From: Algoriphagus lacus
GTDB lineage: Bacteria; Bacteroidota; Bacteroidia; Cytophagales; Cyclobacteriaceae
NCBI RefSeq assembly: GCF_003583985.1
Contig: NZ_QXML01000001.1
Coordinates: 806,001 to 870,000 of the forward strand
Length of the DNA: 64,000 bases
Direction of reading: 5' to 3'
In this document: positions 1 to 7,335 of the stretch, piece after piece
How the letters are laid out: the number at the start of each line of letters is the position of its first letter
Numbering within the stretch: the first letter of the stretch is position 1
The notes under the pieces: generated by a model
What the model was told of the DNA's origin: nothing
Databases searched by the model: none
Seen by the model: the letters and a program-made list of their open reading frames with translations, nothing else
Made by a program: the position numbers and the translations under genes

Positions 1-56
1 TCGTCGATTCGGGCTTTTTTCGTTGTTGAATTGGGTAAAAATATTTCCAATTGAAA

Positions 57-299
57 TCAGTTGTGTTTTAATTCTTTGTTTAAATCCCTCAACATTTTCA
101 GATACAATCCTTCCACCCGTTCTCGGGCCCAGGGGGTTTTTCGCAGAAAAGTAAGGCTCGACTTGATCGAGGGATCGTGGGTGAAGCAACGGATAGTAAT
201 GCGCTCTCCGAGTTCTTTCCAACCATAGTGCGCTACCAATTGCTCCAAAATGGTGTCAAGTCGAAGTCCGTGAAGGGGATTTTTGGGTTGGTGTTCCAA
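57..299 (-). CDS. VF530-like (DUF2132) small DNA-binding-type protein
   Basis: The 80-residue protein matches the VF530/DUF2132 family: an N-terminal NPLHG-x-LDTILE-x-L segment, LV-x-HYGW near residue 25, then the CF[20 protein letters not shown] core that defines the family. Members are about 70-80 residues, so it is full length. The family fold is a small double-stranded-DNA-binding-like module known only from structural genomics, so a cellular role cannot be given. It lies downstream of the VOC gene on the same strand with a 66-base gap, so the two may be cotranscribed. Family call is firm; function is unknown. Confidence 0.85.
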   Translation of the reverse strand: MEHQPKNPLHGLRLDTILEQLVAHYGWKELGERITIRCFTHDPSIKSSLTFLRKTPWARERVEGLYLKMLRDLNKELKHN

Positions 300-365
300 A
301 GGAAAAGAGTTATTGAGAATTGATTATTGGTTACTGCTCACAATTTATTATCAATTGGTTATTAC

Positions 366-755
366 TCATTGCTTCGGCTCGATCAGGTCCCACAAATTTC
401 CATATAGATCTTTGAAGACGGAAACTGTGCCATAGGCCTCTTGGGCAGGTTCCCGGATAAACTCCACCCCACGGGAAGTGTATTTGTTATAGTCTCTCCA
501 AAAATCATCGGTGTAAAGAAAAAGGAATACCCGACCACCGGCCTGAAGGCCGATCTGTTTTTCCTGTGGTTCGTTGGCGGCTTTCGCGAGAAGAAGGTGG
601 CAGGTCGAACCCGGAGGTGAAACTCTCACCCAACGTTTGGTTTCGCTCATCTTTGTATCCTCCAGGAGTTCAAAATCCAATACCTCGGTGTAATAGCGAA
701 TTGCTTCATCGTAATCTCTGACAAGGAGGGAAAGTTGGCCGAGTTGCTGGGGCAT
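366..755 (-). CDS. VOC (glyoxalase/bleomycin-resistance) superfamily protein
   Basis: The 129-residue length is typical of a single-chain vicinal oxygen chelate protein made of two beta-alpha-beta-beta-beta modules. The first module opens with LG-x-LSLLVRDYDEAIRYYTEVLDFEL, split here by x, and the second carries V-x-FIREP followed by YG-x-VSVF-x-DLYGN-x-WDLIEP, the usual C-terminal strand with a metal-ligand-type Glu. Related proteins are lactoylglutathione lyase-like enzymes or small-molecule binding proteins; the substrate cannot be read from sequence. The start at MPQQLG places the first strand where the family expects it. Cytosolic, no signal peptide. Transcribed towards the VF530-like gene. 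Confidence 0.85.
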   Translation of the reverse strand: MPQQLGQLSLLVRDYDEAIRYYTEVLDFELLEDTKMSETKRWVRVSPPGSTCHLLLAKAANEPQEKQIGLQAGGRVFLFLYTDDFWRDYNKYTSRGVEFIREPAQEAYGTVSVFKDLYGNLWDLIEPKQ

Positions 756-1100
756 GGATCAAAAGTAAGAGATATGACGAAACGGAAAAAGCAGACCTAC
801 ATGGGAATCAGATCTAAGCCGGGCAAAAACCTGATTTCAATTAGTGACAAACGTTCCTTCCAATGCTTAATTTGGATGCAGTCTAGGGTTCAAAAAATTA
901 ACGAAAATCCTAAAATATACCCTAAATAGGGTATTTACGGCTATTTTTTAAAGAATGATCTTTGGAAGGTTTTGGGCAAGGAATGAAAAACAAAGAAAAT
1001 CTTGAGGATGTATCTCCCTGTTTCGGGATCAGAAAAAATGAATCTTAGTAAAATAGATAAATGTATAGGTAAAATAATTGATTAAGCGTTAGTCTCGAAT
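756..1100. other. Divergent intergenic region with a palindrome
   Basis: This 345-base stretch separates a minus-strand and a plus-strand gene, so it should carry promoters for both. It is AT-rich. The only clear structure is the dyad at 917-934. A short plus-strand open frame at 735-929 runs through it but overlaps the start of the VOC gene and has no coding character. I found no TTTG/TAnnTTTG promoter pair with correct spacing. Confidence 0.5.
917..934. promoter_or_regulatory. 8-bp inverted repeat, possible operator
   Basis: The arms ATACCCTA and TAGGGTAT are perfect inverted repeats separated by AA. A dyad of this size with so short a spacer looks more like a protein-binding site than an RNA hairpin. 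It lies about 165 bases upstream of the 1101 gene and 160 bases upstream of the VOC gene. No second copy was seen in the window. The binding protein is unknown. Confidence 0.35.
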
Positions 1101-1775
1101 ATGAAACTCAAATTATTAATTCTTTGGTGCTGTTTATTGGCCCTTCCTTTAACTGCCCAACAAAACCCAAATTCCTCCCGATTGGAGGTGGGTTTGGATG
1201 TTCTTTCTCTTTTTGACAAGAATTCGCTTCCCGCCTATTCTCTTTTTGGTAGGTATTGGATCAATCCAAGCGGGGAAAAACCAGCGTTTTTAAGGTCAAG
1301 ATTGGGATACCAGACAACCAACAACACCACAAATACCACTAAAGAATTTTACACTTACCAAGAGTTCAGAAAGCAAAATCTTTTAGCGACGATTGGCTTT
1401 CAAAAGGATATTTACACAACACCAGTAACTTCTTTTTATTATGGAGCAGACATTGTCCATCAGAGGCTAAATGATCTCCAATTTTTGACATATGGTGACG
1501 AAGTTATTGAACTAGCTGGAATTGAAACTATCAATGACAATACCAATATTTCAACTAGTATTTCAGGTTTTGTTGGATTTAGTAGGAAGTTCAAAGGAAA
1601 TATTGCACTATCATTTGAGTCCGCCCTTTATATCAGACAATCTTCTTCCAGTTATCAATACTCTGCTATATTCTTAGATGGAAGTATTAACAACATAGCA
1701 CAAAATAGCTCCAAAAAATTTATAGCTGGTGCAAACCCCTTTTACCAAATTGTTTTGACAATAACCATTCGATAA
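1101..1775 (+). CDS. Outer-membrane-type protein, paralogue of the 3598 gene
   Basis: The product has 224 residues with a Sec signal peptide (hydrophobic stretch ending LPLTAQQ near residue 20). The mature part alternates short strands and turns and ends in an aromatic/hydrophobic strand (NPFYQIVLTITIR), as outer-membrane barrels do. It clearly shares a domain with the protein at 3598-4302: both begin with an (E)-(I/V)GLD-x-LSL-(I/F)-D-x-N-x-LP-x-YSLFGR-(Y/F)-W-(I/L)-NP block near residue 30-60 and both end with NP/QPFYQ followed by a closing strand. I do not recognise a named family. Its stop is one base before the start of the interrupted secreted-protein gene, which suggests cotranscription and a linked function. 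Confidence 0.7.
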   Translation: MKLKLLILWCCLLALPLTAQQNPNSSRLEVGLDVLSLFDKNSLPAYSLFGRYWINPSGEKPAFLRSRLGYQTTNNTTNTTKEFYTYQEFRKQNLLATIGFQKDIYTTPVTSFYYGADIVHQRLNDLQFLTYGDEVIELAGIETINDNTNISTSISGFVGFSRKFKGNIALSFESALYIRQSSSSYQYSAIFLDGSINNIAQNSSKKFIAGANPFYQIVLTITIR

Positions 1776-1776
1776 C

Positions 1777-2118
1777 ATGAAAAACCTTATTCAATTTTTA
1801 TTGTTTATAAACTTAGTTTTTACTTCCTTTTCCTCTTGGGGTCAACAGGTTACCTTTACCCCGTTCGGTACTTCTCCATTTTGGTTTGGAGAGCAGACTA
1901 CCTTCGCTTTGGGATATCGGGTTGGGTCAAGTTCTGTAATTACGCCATTCTGTTCCGCGAGGTCTGCCAGTGTAGTGGGAAATTCGGGTGCTATTGCTAC
2001 CCTCACCTCGGGGCTGGATGCAGTTACAGTCACTTGGGGCAGCGGGAAAACCATAGGGCCACAACATGCCAAAGTCACTATTCAGTTGGGGAGCTGCGAT
2101 AATTCTTTGTTTAATTGA
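1777..2118 (+). CDS. N-terminal fragment of interrupted secreted protein
   Basis: The fragment has 113 residues. It opens with a canonical Sec signal peptide: MKNLIQF followed by a hydrophobic core and a probable cleavage after SSWGQ near residue 23. The rest (TFALGYRVGSSS, then TLTSGLDAVTVTWGSG, then HAKVTIQLGSCDN) is the first beta-sandwich (Ig/PKD-like) domain, cut before its end by the TGA at 2116. As an independent product it would be a truncated exported domain. See the joint entry for 1777-3585. Confidence 0.6.
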   Translation: MKNLIQFLLFINLVFTSFSSWGQQVTFTPFGTSPFWFGEQTTFALGYRVGSSSVITPFCSARSASVVGNSGAIATLTSGLDAVTVTWGSGKTIGPQHAKVTIQLGSCDNSLFN

Positions 2119-2145
2119 TCTTTTACATCTCTGAATTCGTATCAG

Positions 2146-3585
2146 GTGATGTCCATAGCTGGTGAAACGCCTAGCCTGATCTCAGGTGAGTCTACTATTC
2201 CTATTTGTGAATCGGGTGCTCGGCTCTATAGTATCTCCCCAATGCAGATACCTAACGGTGTAAATAGGGCGGCATCAGGCTATGAATGGACCATTCCTTC
2301 AGGGTGGAAATTCTCTGATGGTACAGTTTCCAATGGTTCTCCTAGGTTATTCACTTCTGCAAATGCTTTTTCTCAAAGCTTTACACCGAATTGCAGCAAT
2401 ACGACAGGTTCAGTTTCAGTGAGAGCTTGGACTAATGCCGAAGGTAGAGGAACACCACACTATAGTAATCCAAGGGTCCTTCCCATTACAAGGACTCCTG
2501 AATTTGTGATAACGACCCCATCGGAAGTTCGATGTGGGGTGGCATTTATAGCTTCTGTTCCGGATTTGCCATGCGTTAGTCCAAGTTCTTATGTTTGGAA
2601 CTTACCTCCTGGTTGGACAATGTCAGGTTCAGGAAGGACAAGGGTAATTATACCATCAGGATCAACGTCTCAAACTATTTCTGCCGACATAATCCTTGCG
2701 GGCGGGTGCGTGGTTTCTACTTCAAAATCAATAACGCCATTAAATTCAGGAACTATCTCAGGGCCACCAACCGAAACTATATGTGTATCAGGAAATACTT
2801 ATACACTTGACAACCCACCAACAAATTCCACAATTTCCTGGACGGTCACTCCGGCGAACAGAGTTGTAATAGCATCTGGTACAGGGTCTACTGCTTTTTT
2901 AATCCCCGGTTCCAACCCTGGACCGGCTACCTTAAAATTCACTGTCTCTGGAAACTGCAATTATGAAGTTTCCAAATTTGTATACTCTGGAGCTTTACAA
3001 TCCTCTGATATATCAATCCAACCATTTGATGAGGTAGGTGGGTATCCTTATGTTTGTCCAAATGGGATATATGTTGCTAACATTGGTCCCTTCAATCCAA
3101 ACTACGCCTACGAAATTCAAGTTACCAATGGCTATGCTACTCCGTATAACAATAGCACAACTCCAAATTCCTTCGTTATAAATATAAATAATTATACTCC
3201 TTCCCAATTTGTTGACGCATCAATTTCTGCAAGGGTGAATAATGGCTGCGGTTGGAGTGCGTGGAAGACAATAAATCTCTATTCGGATCCGGTTTCTTGT
3301 CCTCCAGGATCCGGTTGTGAACTATGTTTGCTATTAGCTCCCAATCCATCGTCACATGAAGTCATGATTAGTCTGGACGGAGTGGAGGAATATGAACAAA
3401 AGACAGGAAAAAAGCTTGATGAAGGTATGTTTTTCATCTATGACCTTGATGGTAATCTAAGGAAGTCCGGAAAGATTGTAGGCAAAACAACAGTTCTTGT
3501 CAATGACCTTCCAGTTGGTCAGTATGTGGTCTATTACCAAAATGGTAAAATCATCACCCAGAAAAATCTTAAAATTGAAAAGTAA
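2146..3585 (+). CDS. C-terminal part of interrupted T9SS-sorted Ig-like protein
   Basis: The open frame after the TGA can start only at GTG 2146 or ATG 2149. The 479 residues are rich in Ser, Thr, Gly, Asn and Pro and contain repeated beta-sandwich units around recurring Y-x-W-x-(I/L)-P-x-GW motifs (for example YEWTIPSGWKF and YVWNLPPGWTM), as seen in gliding-motility and PKD-like surface proteins of Bacteroidota. The last ~85 residues (from LLLAPNPSS to KIITQKNLKIEK) have the APNP-x-S opening, the central DLDG and the basic ending of a type A C-terminal sorting domain, which the type IX secretion system removes at the cell surface. It lacks a signal peptide, so it would be stranded in the cytosol unless joined to the upstream fragment. 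Confidence 0.65.
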   Translation: MMSIAGETPSLISGESTIPICESGARLYSISPMQIPNGVNRAASGYEWTIPSGWKFSDGTVSNGSPRLFTSANAFSQSFTPNCSNTTGSVSVRAWTNAEGRGTPHYSNPRVLPITRTPEFVITTPSEVRCGVAFIASVPDLPCVSPSSYVWNLPPGWTMSGSGRTRVIIPSGSTSQTISADIILAGGCVVSTSKSITPLNSGTISGPPTETICVSGNTYTLDNPPTNSTISWTVTPANRVVIASGTGSTAFLIPGSNPGPATLKFTVSGNCNYEVSKFVYSGALQSSDISIQPFDEVGGYPYVCPNGIYVANIGPFNPNYAYEIQVTNGYATPYNNSTTPNSFVININNYTPSQFVDASISARVNNGCGWSAWKTINLYSDPVSCPPGSGCELCLLLAPNPSSHEVMISLDGVEEYEQKTGKKLDEGMFFIYDLDGNLRKSGKIVGKTTVLVNDLPVGQYVVYYQNGKIITQKNLKIEK

Positions 3586-3597
3586 GACTCTATTAAT

Positions 3598-4302
3598 TTG
3601 ATGAATAGCATGAATTCCTCGAATAAAAACCTGTTGAAAATAGGCTTGCTTGCGTTGGCCCTTTTCTGGGGTTCAGTAAAAGCAGCTGTCGCTCAAAAAT
3701 CACCCCGCTGGGAGATCGGGTTGGACGCTTTATCCTTGATTGATCAGAATGAGTTGCCCCCGTATTCACTTTTTGGGAGATTTTGGCTAAATCCCGAAGG
3801 AAAAAAGAAAACTCAACTTCGGATGCGGATCGGTTTTGAGCAATTTGAACTTCTGGACTCAGCGTTTTTTGATGGGGCTGCCGAAATAGACCAAAAAACA
3901 AGTGCTTTTTTCGTTGCTGGCGGTCTCCAACGGGACTTAAAGGTATTTTCCAAAGGAACCTTATATGCAGGTGGAGATATCGGTTATTCACGAGCTAAGG
4001 AAAACCTTGTTTGGGGACCAAGCCGACCCGGTACCCGAGAAGGGTTTTCAAAATATGAGGAGTCCACGATAAGGCTATCCGGAATAATAGGCTATAACCA
4101 TGAATTGGGAAAGAATTTTGCGATCTCTGTTGAGTCCAGTCTTCAAGGGGTTTATTCGCTCCAAACAACAGATGTAGACTATACCCAGCTTCAAAGTCCC
4201 GAGCCAGAGGAATTTGTAAGGATAGTCGAGTATGAAAGAGTTGAAAATTGGAATATACAAATACAACCCTTTTACCAAGTTATGCTAAGTTACAAATTTT
4301 GA
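3598..4302 (+). CDS. Outer-membrane-type protein, paralogue of the 1101 gene
   Basis: The product has 234 residues with a signal peptide ending near AAVAQ (residue 29-33). The mature start WEIGLDALSLIDQNELPPYS followed by LFGRFWLNPEG aligns with the corresponding block of the 1101 protein, and the C-terminus IQPFYQVMLSYKF is a typical outer-membrane terminal strand with a final Phe. The gene begins 12 bases after the sorting-domain protein, so the three genes (1101, 1777/2146, 3598) form one transcription unit closed by the terminator at 4330. A barrel flanking a secreted protein on both sides suggests a surface complex, but no defined family or function can be assigned. Confidence 0.7.
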   Translation: MMNSMNSSNKNLLKIGLLALALFWGSVKAAVAQKSPRWEIGLDALSLIDQNELPPYSLFGRFWLNPEGKKKTQLRMRIGFEQFELLDSAFFDGAAEIDQKTSAFFVAGGLQRDLKVFSKGTLYAGGDIGYSRAKENLVWGPSRPGTREGFSKYEESTIRLSGIIGYNHELGKNFAISVESSLQGVYSLQTTDVDYTQLQSPEPEEFVRIVEYERVENWNIQIQPFYQVMLSYKF

Positions 4303-4329
4303 GCTAGCCCAACTGCAATCTCCGGATAA

Positions 4330-4360
4330 AGCTCCTTTGATGATCTAAGGAGCTTTTTTA
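4330..4360 (+). terminator. Rho-independent terminator after the 3598 gene
   Basis: Arms AGCTCCTT (4330-4337) and AAGGAGCT (4347-4354) form a perfect 8-bp stem with a 9-base loop, followed by a run of T. It lies 27 bases after the stop of the three-gene unit that starts at 1101. Confidence 0.85.
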
Positions 4361-4520
4361 TAATTTGGTCTTAAATAAAGAGTTTGAATAGGAGATGAGC
4401 GTCTTGGGAATAATTTTGATTTCTCAACTCATTTCTCTTTTCGGTTTCGCCAAAAGCAAAATCAGAACTATCGGTTCTCTTTCAGAAAAGCAAAGAAGAA
4501 TAGATTAAACGATTGGGAAG

Positions 4521-4552
4521 AAAAAATCCCGAGGTTTCGGCCCCGGGATTTT
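4521..4552 (-). terminator. Rho-independent terminator after the sugar isomerase-like gene
   Basis: Arms AAAATCCCG (4523-4531) and CGGGATTTT (4544-4552) form a perfect 9-bp stem. Read on the minus strand the hairpin is followed by a run of T (A at 4521-4526 on the plus strand). It begins three bases after the stop codon of the gene at 4555-5496. Confidence 0.85.
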
Positions 4553-4554
4553 GA

Positions 4555-5496
4555 TTAAGCATTTTCAAGTGTTCTTCGGATGGTGTCGAGATTGGCTCGG
4601 ATCTCATCGATGCTGTCCCATTCCCGGTCTTTTTCGCCATGTTCAATGCCTACATATCCTCTGAATCCGTGGGCGACTACGATTTTCATCATGCGCTCAT
4701 AATCCAGCTGATGTTCTTTTCCAAAATCATCCCAAACTGTTGGTTTTAGGCTGACTCCTTTAGCATATTTCATCAGTTCATCCACACCACGGTAAGAGTC
4801 ATAGCTGAATACCTTTTCTCCCTCGGCATGCATTCTGAAATTTCCAAAGTCGGGCAAAGTCCCCGCTCTCGGATGAGCTGTTTGCTTGATCAGTTCTGCG
4901 AGCCATTTGGCATTGCTGGAAAATCCTCCATGGTTTTCGACCATCACATTGATGTCAAAGCCATCGGCAAATTCACAAATTCTTCTCAAGGTCGAGCTGC
5001 ACACGTCTATGGCTTCCTGTTCAGATGCTGGGTGGGTACTATACGGTACTGCAGTGTAGGCGTTTACCCGGATCGCATGGCACCCTAGGAATTTAGCCGC
5101 CTCAACCCATTTTTTATGGTTTTCCACAGTCTGCTGTCTGTCTTCAGGTTTGGCAGCTCCGAGTTGTCCTTCTCCGTCGATCATGATCAATACCGAGGTT
5201 ACTCCTTCTCCATCGGCACGGGTTTTCATTTCCTGAAGGTAGGCTTTGTCTGTAGCCTTATCTTTGAAAAACTGGTTGACATACTCCACCGCATCGATTT
5301 TGTGTTTTTTTGCTTCGATGGCAAAGTCCAAATGGTTCATTTTTCCTGCAAAAAGCGGTCTGTTTAGGGACCACTCTGCCAATGAGATTTTGAACAAATC
5401 TTCTTTTTTCATAGAAAATGACATTTGGGGAAGGCCAATGCTTAATGCTGCTGAGGCGAGGCCGGCTGTTTTCAGAAATTCTCTTCTGTTACTCAT
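4555..5496 (-). CDS. Tat-exported sugar phosphate isomerase/epimerase-like TIM-barrel protein
   Basis: The 313-residue protein opens with a twin-arginine signal (SNRREFLKTAGLASAALS), so it should act in the periplasm. The mature part is an AP-endonuclease-2-like TIM barrel as in xylose isomerase-like and hydroxypyruvate isomerase-like proteins: ISLAEWSLNRPLF at the first strand, VEYVNQF, then VMVENHGGFSSN near residue 185 and GYVGIEHGEKDREWD near the end, with Glu, His and Asp residues placed to bind a divalent metal. The substrate is unknown; exported relatives in Bacteroidota often accompany Gfo/Idh/MocA and GMC oxidoreductases in keto-sugar pathways, and here a Gfo/Idh/MocA gene lies directly upstream on the same strand (102-base gap). 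Confidence 0.85.
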   Translation of the reverse strand: MSNRREFLKTAGLASAALSIGLPQMSFSMKKEDLFKISLAEWSLNRPLFAGKMNHLDFAIEAKKHKIDAVEYVNQFFKDKATDKAYLQEMKTRADGEGVTSVLIMIDGEGQLGAAKPEDRQQTVENHKKWVEAAKFLGCHAIRVNAYTAVPYSTHPASEQEAIDVCSSTLRRICEFADGFDINVMVENHGGFSSNAKWLAELIKQTAHPRAGTLPDFGNFRMHAEGEKVFSYDSYRGVDELMKYAKGVSLKPTVWDDFGKEHQLDYERMMKIVVAHGFRGYVGIEHGEKDREWDSIDEIRANLDTIRRTLENA

Positions 5497-5598
5497 AGTT
5501 TAAAAGATTAATGGTTAAGTGATATGGTTTGGTTGTGTTAATTTAAAATTTGAATGACTCTAGTTAAACCTTACAATGCCCATTTTGGAGGGATAAAA

Positions 5599-7113
5599 TC
5601 AAATCTCCCATCCTGGGCGATAGACTCGGGTAAGGTATTGATTAGCCGATTCATCATTTATGATTTTCAGCAGGTTTTGGTCAAAATCAACCCTTTTGTT
5701 TGCCCGAAGGGCAATAGCTCCCAAGTTGATGGTATCGGTAATGGTCTGGGCCCGGATAAAACTTCCGGGAGTTTGTCTGCCCTCCAGCATGGCATCCACC
5801 CATTGATCACTCTTGCGATCGACTTCGCGTGAATTGATCCGCTCGGATTCACGTCCAAGTATGGCTTTGCTTTCAGGAAGCAAAACCGGGTTTTCACCAC
5901 GGAAGCCTCCCAGGATTTTTCCTTTGGTTCCTACGATCAGGAGACCTTCCTCCGGGGTGTCTTTTCCGTCTTCCTCCAATTCCTCACAGGCGAAAGGTTT
6001 CATTCCTCCGTCGTACCAGAAAAGCTCAAAAGCAGGAAGGGATTCCTGTTCCGGAAATTTCCACTTGATCGTGCAGCTGGCAGGAAAAGCGACGTCATTT
6101 TTCACCCACTGATAGACTTGGTTGATTTCCTCTCGGCTGGTCGTACCAAAGGCCCTAGCCGAAACCGGTGAGCGATTGATTCCCAATGTTTCGAAAAGTG
6201 GAAAGAGGCTGTAGTGTCCCATATCCGCCACAGATCCGCCGCCAAACTCATACCATCCCCGGAAGACGTTATGGGTGTAGGTTTTGTGATAGGGCATTTC
6301 AGGTACCGGGCCTAGCCAAAGCTCCCAATTGAAGCCATCAGGAATGGGCTGAGTTTCGGTTGGTCTTTTGGTCCACTGCTGCCAAACCGGCCGGTAGGAC
6401 CAATTGTGGATTTCCTGGAGTTCCCCTATCAGTCCAGCATCCATCCAAGCTTTGATTTGTCGGTATTCGGGGCGATCAGACCAAGCCAAAAGGTGGGTGA
6501 TCACACCGGATTCCTTGGCTTTTTGGATCACTTTTCTTCCCTCAAGAAGCCGGTTGGAAATGGGCTTATGGGTCACCACGTGGATTTTTTTGTTCATCGC
6601 TGCCAATGCAATGGAGGCATGGGTATGATCAGGAGTCATGATTTTGACTGCATCAATTCCCTTTTCTTTTGCAAAAAGCTCACGATAATCCTCATAGCTC
6701 GCACAGCCTTTATATCTTCCGGAGGGTTTGTTTTTGGCATAATACTTTTCCACATACTCCTGACCGATATCTCTACCTCCTGGAATTCCGGGTTTGCCTT
6801 CCCACCAAGATTCGTCCCCAAGGGTTTTTCGTATGTCATTTCGGATTCCATAGGGCGACCAATCGATGTAATCTGTCGAAAATTTATTGACGTCACACAC
6901 GGACAACACCCTCACTTTTGGATTTAAAAGGAGCTCACCCATTTCCCGTAATCCTTGAGTTCCGCATCCAATGTTGGCAATGGTAATTTGGTCTGATGGG
7001 GGAATATGACCTGTTCCTGCAATGACGTGGGATGGAACGATCGAAATTGAAGCTGCAATTGTTGCGGCTGAACCTAGAAATTCTCTTCTGTTGATTTTGG
7101 GGGACTGCTCCAT
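5599..7113 (-). CDS. Tat-exported Gfo/Idh/MocA family oxidoreductase
   Basis: The 504-residue protein begins with a twin-arginine signal (INRREFLGSAATIAASIS) and continues into a Rossmann fold with the dinucleotide motif IANIGCGTQG near residue 45. Further on come D-x-x-HA-x-IALAAMNKKIHVVTHKPIS, where the family's usual EKP lysine motif reads HKP, and a C-terminal beta-sheet substrate domain. Long versions of about 450-500 residues with a Tat signal are common in Bacteroidota and Planctomycetes, usually as NAD-dependent sugar or glycoside dehydrogenases with tightly bound cofactor. The neighbour at 4555 is a sugar isomerase-like protein with the same export route, so a shared periplasmic sugar-modifying pathway is likely; the substrate is not readable. 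Confidence 0.9.
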   Translation of the reverse strand: MEQSPKINRREFLGSAATIAASISIVPSHVIAGTGHIPPSDQITIANIGCGTQGLREMGELLLNPKVRVLSVCDVNKFSTDYIDWSPYGIRNDIRKTLGDESWWEGKPGIPGGRDIGQEYVEKYYAKNKPSGRYKGCASYEDYRELFAKEKGIDAVKIMTPDHTHASIALAAMNKKIHVVTHKPISNRLLEGRKVIQKAKESGVITHLLAWSDRPEYRQIKAWMDAGLIGELQEIHNWSYRPVWQQWTKRPTETQPIPDGFNWELWLGPVPEMPYHKTYTHNVFRGWYEFGGGSVADMGHYSLFPLFETLGINRSPVSARAFGTTSREEINQVYQWVKNDVAFPASCTIKWKFPEQESLPAFELFWYDGGMKPFACEELEEDGKDTPEEGLLIVGTKGKILGGFRGENPVLLPESKAILGRESERINSREVDRKSDQWVDAMLEGRQTPGSFIRAQTITDTINLGAIALRANKRVDFDQNLLKIINDESANQYLTRVYRPGWEI

Positions 7114-7335
7114 GAAAGGAAATTCGGATTGAAAGTCAATAATTTACGAATTGAATAAGGAATTCAAAAGAAAATTTTTCAGGGCTCACTTTTATGAATT
7201 TTCATTCCTGTATGTTTTCAAAAACCACATTAAAATTTTTTACTGAAATTTCTTTTCCTCCCAGGATTCCGATCTCCTCCCGACAGATTTTTTGATGAAA
7301 AGGAGTATCTTTTGGTTTAGCCCAAACTCATAACT

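Larger units (their letters stand above)
1777..3585 (+). pseudogene. Secreted Ig-like repeat protein with C-terminal sorting domain, interrupted by in-frame TGA
   Basis: Two open frames lie in the same reading frame and are separated only by TGA at 2116-2118. The first supplies a signal peptide, the second supplies Ig/PKD-like beta domains and a C-terminal type A sorting domain of the type IX secretion system. Read through, the protein would be 602 residues. The downstream half has no export signal of its own, so the sorting domain makes sense only on a joined protein. Explanations are a recent nonsense mutation, a sequencing error, or less likely stop readthrough. The sequence downstream shows no other decay, which argues the lesion is young or artefactual. 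Confidence 0.65.

Noticed and set aside
1-56. Possible gene at the left edge
   Set aside because: Only 56 bases before the first stop codon of the VF530-like gene; nothing can be called.
735-929. 64-residue plus-strand open frame after the VOC gene
   Set aside because: It overlaps the VOC start on the other strand, has a basic low-complexity composition and no recognisable domain.
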